A stretch of DNA of 64,000 bases, taken from the NCBI GenBank assembly GCA_033060915.1, contig CM065377.1:33111183-33175182 (forward strand). Reading direction: 5' to 3'. The notes beneath the pieces were generated by a model, which did no database searches, was not told where the DNA came from, and saw only the letters and a list, made by a program, of their open reading frames with translations. Position numbers and translations under genes: made by a program. The first letter of the stretch is position 1, and each line of letters begins with the position of its first letter. Of the stretch, positions 58,335 through 64,000 are shown one piece after another. Source of the DNA: Euryodendron excelsum. Lineage: Eukaryota > Streptophyta > Magnoliopsida > Ericales > Pentaphylacaceae.

Positions 58335-59126
58335 TCATAGATTACTCAAGAAGAGGCAATTGTGAGAGAGTTTTAGAGAGAAACCGAGAGAGGGAGAGGG
58401 AAAAAGAGAACAGGGAAGAGGGAGCTCGGGGCTGTAGCATTCGAAAACCAAATAAGGAACCCACCTTCTCCACACCTTAAGCCTCCTAAACCCAACACAA
58501 CACGCCCCAAAACCCCACTGCCTAAGCCGAGAGTCTAGAGAGAGAGAAAGATCGAAAAATTGCACCACCCAACCCACAGCGGCAACACCAGGAATTGAGG
58601 GCTGCCACAGGAGCTCTGGGCTTCTCAGGGACCCCTCTGGGTGTCCTAGGGAGGCCCAAGGCCTCTGTGCATGCACCGGAAACTCCATGGGAGGCCAAAC
58701 CCGCCGGAAAAGCTTCTGTCGGCCGTAACTCCGGCTACTGACCACCAAATCCGACGAGGCCAGTTGGGTCTTCTTTGTTTCGACGTTTCGAATAACTTTC
58801 ATAAAGAACACTTTTCCAGAAAAATGACGGGAAGGGCTTGAAAAACCCAGATGTAAGTCTGGAATCTGGGGTTCTACCGTGCAACTGGGCTGTTCGGCCA
58901 AAAACCAGCTACCCCCGACTACCCTCAGCCGACCTTTGGCCATGAGTGTGAAGCCCAGGTCCTTGTCTACCTCTGGGTTGCACATGCATGGCCAGGAAGT
59001 GTCGTGCATGGCCGGAAACAGGCCGAGAAGCATCACCAGTCGCGGTGGAGGAAGGACGAGGCTATGCCTCCCTACCCCACGCGCGTCTGGTAGAGTGTGA
59101 GGGCGCGTCCCATCTCCGATGACCAC
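58335..59126 (-). CDS. Long antisense open frame in the solo LTR leader, unrecognised
   Basis: 263 codons antisense to the retrotransposon leader. The translation is rich in Ser, Leu, Pro, Gly and Arg and no domain is recognised. The stretch is GC-rich, which makes long open frames likely by chance, and its end is the reverse of GA/CT tracts. Probably non-coding; listed because of its length. Confidence 0.12.
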   Translation of the reverse strand: MVIGDGTRPHTLPDARGVGRHSLVLPPPRLVMLLGLFPAMHDTSWPCMCNPEVDKDLGFTLMAKGRLRVVGGSWFLAEQPSCTVEPQIPDLHLGFSSPSRHFSGKVFFMKVIRNVETKKTQLASSDLVVSSRSYGRQKLFRRVWPPMEFPVHAQRPWASLGHPEGSLRSPELLWQPSIPGVAAVGWVVQFFDLSLSLDSRLRQWGFGACCVGFRRLKVWRRWVPYLVFECYSPELPLPCSLFPSPSLGFSLKLSHNCLFLSNL

Positions 59127-60615
59127 AAAATTTTGGTGGGTTGGTCCCAGAGACCATATAAACCTACCCTAAATTTTTCAGAATTTTTTGATAATTATAC
59201 CATTTTCTGTGAATTTATTACTCTGTTTGGACACAAAAAATCGTAGAAAATAAAATATAATTGGGAAAAATATGAAAATTTACCAGAGGACCTATAAAAT
59301 CATGAGAAACCCAAATATGGGAGAGTGCAATGTCAATAGGCCCCTGGTAATTTTTGAAATTTCGCCTTAGGCCCAACACCGGGAAATTCTTTTTCTAGAC
59401 GAGAGGCGAGGAGGATTTCAAAGAATTCGTCCCACCAAACCACCCCCTACTGACAATTTTAATCTTACTGATTCTGTAATTATTCGAGGCTTCAATTAAC
59501 TATCACTAATTTATAAGGATTTTTTGGAAAATTTTGGATAATCTTACAAGCTCACATTTTCTCCCTTCACAGACAGTACGTGCTTCCTTTTCCTTTTCTC
59601 CTTTTTCTCTTTCTTCTTTTTCCCCCTTTTCCCTTCCCCTCTTCTTTTCTAAGCGAAGCGAATACTTATTTCTTACCAAGACTATTACCCGAGATAGGAA
59701 TCTATGCATTTCCTTAAGATTCATGCTTACATTTTTCCTCTATCAAATAACTTGTATATTGATATGCTTTATGCTTACTGTCCAATTAGCTTTCTGTCCT
59801 AAAAGCCTTTTACTCATTTACTTCAAAATATGGCATTCTTGTTTGTTTGACTGCATCACTGAGGAGGTATAAGGGTGGAATAACCAGAAAAGAAAAGACC
59901 CCAAGATGTATATCATGGGTGTACTGAACTGGCTTGATATTGGGGACTATCATGGGTCGGTATCACTGGCTTGATATCGGGCTAGATGTTCATGGGTGGG
60001 CCCCACTAGACTTGATGATGGAGGATGAATCATGGGTAGACCTCATTGGCTTGAATTGGCCCGGGCAGAACATACCTGCAAGGATCCTGATATTGATGAA
60101 AAGAAAAAGAAATTACAAGGGTCATATGCATGCCATAACATTCTTTTACTGCATTACCTTTTATCCTGTACCTTATAGAAATCTTAGATCTCTTACTGGG
60201 CTTTGCCGCTCATTCCTATCTTATGGGACATTTTCAGGGATAGAGACACCCAACTGAGTTCTGAGGGAATGAGCATACAAGATCAAGCCCCCTGTTATCT
60301 TTTATCTTTTAATTCTTGAGTTAGTTTATGCTGGATTGTAATATTATGAGACTTACGCTGCTTTTACGACCCTGATGTAATATTTTTGGACTATCTTTGA
60401 CATATTCACGTTTACATGGCTGTATTGTAATCATAAACTCAATTCCTTACTTTCAAACCCAACCTTAAACCCTTCACCGTCGCAGCTCAGTGAGTGCGAA
60501 GTCGGGTCGTGACATGGCATACCACTGGATGGATAGGCCTTTGTGGGTCTTTCTTGCGCAATTGAATTCGGTTAATCCTCCGCCTCCCTGCCCGGTCACC
60601 CGTGGGTGCATACAT

Positions 60616-61063
60616 TGTTAGAATTTTATGTAAATTGAGCTTACATTAATTGATTTCTTTTATTTTAATAAAACAGGTTAGATCCAGGTTTAGATTTGAG
60701 ACGTACACGATGATGCCCTATATTATAGTTGTCTATTTAATTGGGCTTGTGTGCACCAAATAAGAATAATGCGGTTGAACAGTTAAGTGTGACCAATTTT
60801 GAGTCTAAGTCTTTTATTAAAGGGCCCAATGTGACTAGGTTATATATATATATGGTTAGGTCTCCTTTCTCCCCAAGTATATATAGCTTTTCCCATTGAG
60901 AACCGTTATACAATTTTAGTGACATAAATGAAGACCTAGCTTCTATTATGGAATATTGACTCTTTTTTTTTTTTAAATTTCAACGAGACACGAGTACAAA
61001 TGGGTACACATTCTTTGTATGTTGATGTTCTTAATTTACATACATGCTATTATAAATCTAACA
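60616..61063 (+). mobile_element. Copia LTR, 448 bp
   Basis: It starts TGTTAGA and ends TCTAACA, a perfect 7-bp inverted repeat at the ends. It has TATATATAGC (about 60878) as promoter. A primer site follows at 61066. The second LTR was not found in the window. Confidence 0.75.
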
Positions 61064-61065
61064 TT

Positions 61066-61078
61066 TGGTATCATAACC
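61066..61078 (+). other. Copia primer-binding site
   Basis: TGGTATCATAACC matches the start of the usual TGGTATCAGAGC, complementary to initiator tRNA-Met, two bases after the LTR end. Confidence 0.7.
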
Positions 61079-62650
61079 TATGTAAATGAATTTATGACTC
61101 ATAAGTTATTATTGCGATTAAAATTTATATTTGGGGATTTAGACCCAAATCTTGAATTTTTCAATCCGTTTGCTTCTTGCGATTGCTTTGAGAAACCATT
61201 AGAGGACTTTTATTCCTCTTGTGGCAAAAATCGTTTTGATGTAAGGCTCATAGCCTAATTCGAACCATGGAGTGAGAACTGAGAATTTAATATATTTCGG
61301 CCTTAAAAAATTGTTTCTTAAACGAATCTTGTGTAAAATCTACGATTTTATGTTTGAATCATCTTGATGATCATTATTCATGCTCCTGGGATGTTTTACA
61401 ACCTAATCACGTGGGCTAGTTGTCTCGGATCGTGAGTTTGAGGCGTTAGTAGCCGTGGCCGAATCTTAAGTTATTTTTGTTTTTTCAAAAAAAAAAAAAA
61501 AAAAGGATGAAATCATTGTTGTTTAAAGCGTCAAACCAGTTTTGGATGAAGAAGACGACTTCTTCTTGGCTTTGGCGCAATCAGACGCGGACCATACAGA
61601 CAAGCGGCGTGTGCATCTAAATCATAGTCAATATAAATTTGAATTGACTAGAACAAATTCTTCTTAAGCTATACTACTTGGCCAATGGAATGCGTTGGTA
61701 TGTTGCCAAACTTGTTGGCCCTCATTTCCCATTAATGGAATGGTGCTTCAGGATGAGACTAAGAAGTGGTCATCCACTTAGAATTAATCTATAATCTCAC
61801 CTCTTGTATCTTTAATTAAATAAACTGTTTTGTCCTATTTTTGTATGTGGACTTTATGTATTTTATTTAGAATTAAAATTACAATATTTTTCTGTGACAA
61901 AAATATTACAGTGCATATGTTGAGCTGTTATAAATTTAAATACTGTACGAACAAAAAACATTTTAATTTTGAATTTATTTTCTTATGGCATACCCTTAAT
62001 CATGTTCGTAAGGGAGCATAAGACGTGATGGGCACATGATTGGAGGTGTTATGCTTTTGGGATTGTGCTCTGCAAATTGATACTCTGTGTCATGTTTCTG
62101 TATTCGAAATCAAAATTAAATTTTCTTGTAAAATTTGATCACAGGAAATTTGAGTAAAATTAAAATAAATGCACGTACATGATTTATGAGGTTCTGGAAT
62201 ATTGCTTGTTTATTGAATATTTCAAATGGCATTTATTTCATCAATAAAGTAATTGATGATTTGATTAAGGTATTGTGAAATTAATTCCATATTAATGTTT
62301 ATTTATGAGCATGCTAAATTTATGAGAAATTATGTGAACATGCTATAATATGGAAATATGATTTCTTATTAGTTCAATCATGTCATGAGGAATTTTAGGC
62401 ATTATATATTTAATTTTACAAGTTTATACTATGTATGCTGGAGAAATATGTGCTCCTAGTGAGACCTAGGCCTTTCTCAATCTGTCAAGATATAATCTTG
62501 GACATCGAAATGTAGAATTATCAATTGTTTATTATTTGGGCAAGATATATATCAGTCTACTGATGATTTAAGGTACATTTGGTCATGAGTATATAAGATT
62601 TGTGTAACAATTAACGTTCATGTGATCAATTTAGGGTGTATTGTGGTTAG
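61079..62650. other. Element-internal or intergenic AT-rich DNA, no gag or pol found
   Basis: After the Copia primer site no gag or pol sequence can be read in any frame. A poly-A run is at 61489-61504. The element is either a non-coding derivative (TRIM/LARD type) or heavily deleted. Confidence 0.45.
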
Positions 62651-62655
62651 TATTA

Positions 62656-63060
62656 GGCCTGTCAATGGATCGGATCTGATCCGGATCCGATCTGGATCCG
62701 ATCCGATAAAATCTGATTCAATTGTCCAGATCCAATAAGAGATCCGATAAAGTTCAGATCCGTTAGATTCATTTGTTATTGGACCGGATATGATTAAACC
62801 CAATAAACCCGATTAAAGACCCGATCCGTAAAAAGTAATAAAACCAATTTCGGAACCCTAATCTCTCTCTTGCGCGCCTCTCTCTTCTCTCTGCCCTTTG
62901 CCTTGCTCTCCCGTCTCTGGTATCGGCAGCAAAAACTCTAGAAAATCTACTATCGACAACTAGACCTGAAGGAGTCAGAGACGAACGACCGATTCAATCC
63001 CCGCCGCTGCCAGATGCTCCGGAGACGCAAATCCAATTGCATGTTAGCCTCTTAACAGTT

Positions 63061-63100
<40 letters not shown>

Positions 63101-63600
63101 CTTCCCTTCCTATTTTATATCTTTTTCTCTTGCTTTTTCCATTAATTTTTTCCCAGATTTGATGGCTAGGGGCACTGGTTCAGACAATCTCTATTGAAAT
63201 CAATTAATTTTTTTGGAAAAAAATTGGCTTTGTTGTCTGATTGTCTGCACTGGATCAGTTTTCTTTTTGATTATCTTATTGTCGTCTGATTCCCTTCCTG
63301 TCATGTTGTTTCACAGAAACGTCATTGATTCGATGGAAGCCATGGAATTACGACATTAAGCCTTGGATTCGTGTCTGTTTCCACTGAGACCGAAAAGTTT
63401 TGGCTTAGCTCCTTGGGTAAGAGAGAGATAGGATCTCAAATTTTTGTTGGTATTTTGTTTTTATCCTATATGCACACGAATTCTCTCTCTCTCTCTAGTA
63501 TATATATATATATATGCTCTGACAAATGGGAGCAAATGATACTGGCTAAGGTTTGCTCTGTTTGTCCAAACCCTAATTGAAAGAAATGAGAGAAAAATAT
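62656..63600 (+). mobile_element. Probable 5' end of a hAT-type element running off the window
   Basis: TAGGCCTGTCAATGG (62656-62670) resembles the TAGGGGTGTCAATGGG start of plant hAT elements. Next comes a cluster of GATCCGATCC and CGGATC words (62671-62825), like the transposase-binding subterminal motifs, then CTCTCTC-rich leader-like sequence (62860-63110) with (CT)n at 63064-63094. No transposase is visible before the window ends, and the other end is outside. Confidence 0.45.
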
Positions 63601-64000
63601 TGAGTAGACTGAGTTCATATAATATGTTATTTGTTTATTCTTTTTTCTTTTCTTTTTTTTTTTAAATTTGTGAATTCTTTCTTATTTGATTGGATTGATA
63701 AATTTGCTTATATTGTTGGGTATTCTAGGAGCTTTTGAAAGGACAAATTTTTAATATGACTATCACAGACTGTGATCACTATTAGCTAGCTTTCTTCTAT
63801 TTTATTTTTTTCCTCCGTGTGTAAGCTTGGACCTGCTTGTTTTGAATGAGTCCTTTCGACAGTCCATTAAGCCAGACAGCTCGATCCGACTACTTTCTTC
63901 TCCAGGCATTTCTTTCACTTCAGAAAGTACCATTGATTGTTCTAGTAAGTTATAAAAATCAATAAACAGACTTTACTATTATTCAGCAATCATTTGAATT
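63601..64000. other. AT-rich DNA without a gene
   Basis: Nothing supported. GACAGCTCGATCCGACTAC near 63877 recalls the GATCCG motifs upstream. Confidence 0.4.

Larger units (their letters stand above)
57361..60514 (+). mobile_element. Solo LTR of a Tekay/Del-like Gypsy element, 3154 bp, TSD TGGCA
   Basis: It starts TGTAATACCCGC and ends GGGTCGTGACA, with TGGCA on both sides (57356-57360 and 60515-60519). Two 24-bp direct repeats (58196-58219 and 58220-58243) precede TATAAAT (58312-58318). A GC-rich leader with GA runs follows. Near 60194-60240 GGGCTTTGCCGCTCATTCC and TTTTCAGG recall the same-position motif in the LTR at 3053-6477, and both start TGTAATA. No internal region is present. Confidence 0.85.

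Noticed and set aside
1..64000. tRNA, rRNA or organelle-derived genes
   Set aside because: No cloverleaf with GGTTCGA-type T-arm or rRNA core was seen by reading; a tRNAscan-SE or Infernal run would settle it.

Overview
The window is nuclear DNA of a flowering plant, probably a dicot or magnoliid with a repeat-rich genome. The evidence is one intact EIN3-type ethylene transcription factor with a long leader intron, plus abundant plant transposon lineages (CACTA, Helitron, Athila, Tat/Retand-like, Tekay/Del-like, Copia, MULE and hAT MITEs, LINE). The species cannot be fixed from the sequence. No rRNA, tRNA, CRISPR or organellar sequence was recognised.

Layout. About 1-21.4 kb is largely one degraded CACTA (En/Spm) transposon. 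Its TNP2-type transposase gene starts at 2911 and is split by a 3425-bp solo LTR (3053-6477, duplication GGTTC); its second gene (Transposase_24 type) runs from 10262 to 14220 and carries a Helitron (10522-11975) in its first intron. Two more Helitron 3' ends lie at 16.7 and 17.9 kb, and the CACTA right end with 55-bp subterminal repeats is at 20795-21404. From 21.4 to 30 kb lies an Athila-type Gypsy element (5' LTR end, tRNA-type primer site, gag, protease), whose 5' LTR is interrupted by a 4842-bp solo LTR of a Tat-like element (duplication AACAC) and whose body is cut at 30025 by an inverted fragment of the same LTR family. From 30.6 to 40.3 kb are the 3' ends of two Tat/Retand-like elements: LTRs with TATA boxes, a pol C-terminus, and an antisense ORF resembling a plant-mobile-domain protein. 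From 40.3 to 49.1 kb are a Copia-like LTR, a minus-strand Gypsy LTR fragment with minisatellites, a LINE stub, a MULE MITE (9-bp duplication), a long-TIR element carrying a small signal-peptide-like ORF, and a hAT MITE (8-bp duplication CTAGATAT).

The only intact host gene is at about 50.45-54.5 kb: an EIN3/EIL transcription factor with a single coding exon (52204-54045, 613 codons), a 1.39-kb intron in the 5' leader bounded by complementary (CT)n and (GA)n tracts, and short upstream ORFs. Downstream are AT-rich intergenic DNA, a second Tekay/Del-like solo LTR (57361-60514, duplication TGGCA), a Copia LTR with its primer site but no gag, and the probable 5' end of a hAT element running off the window.

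I found no convincing new multi-gene system. The most informative signals are the base-exact nesting of elements, methylation-type decay (CGA to TGA) in a CACTA gene, conserved palindromes just upstream of LTR TATA boxes, and the leader architecture of the EIN3 gene.
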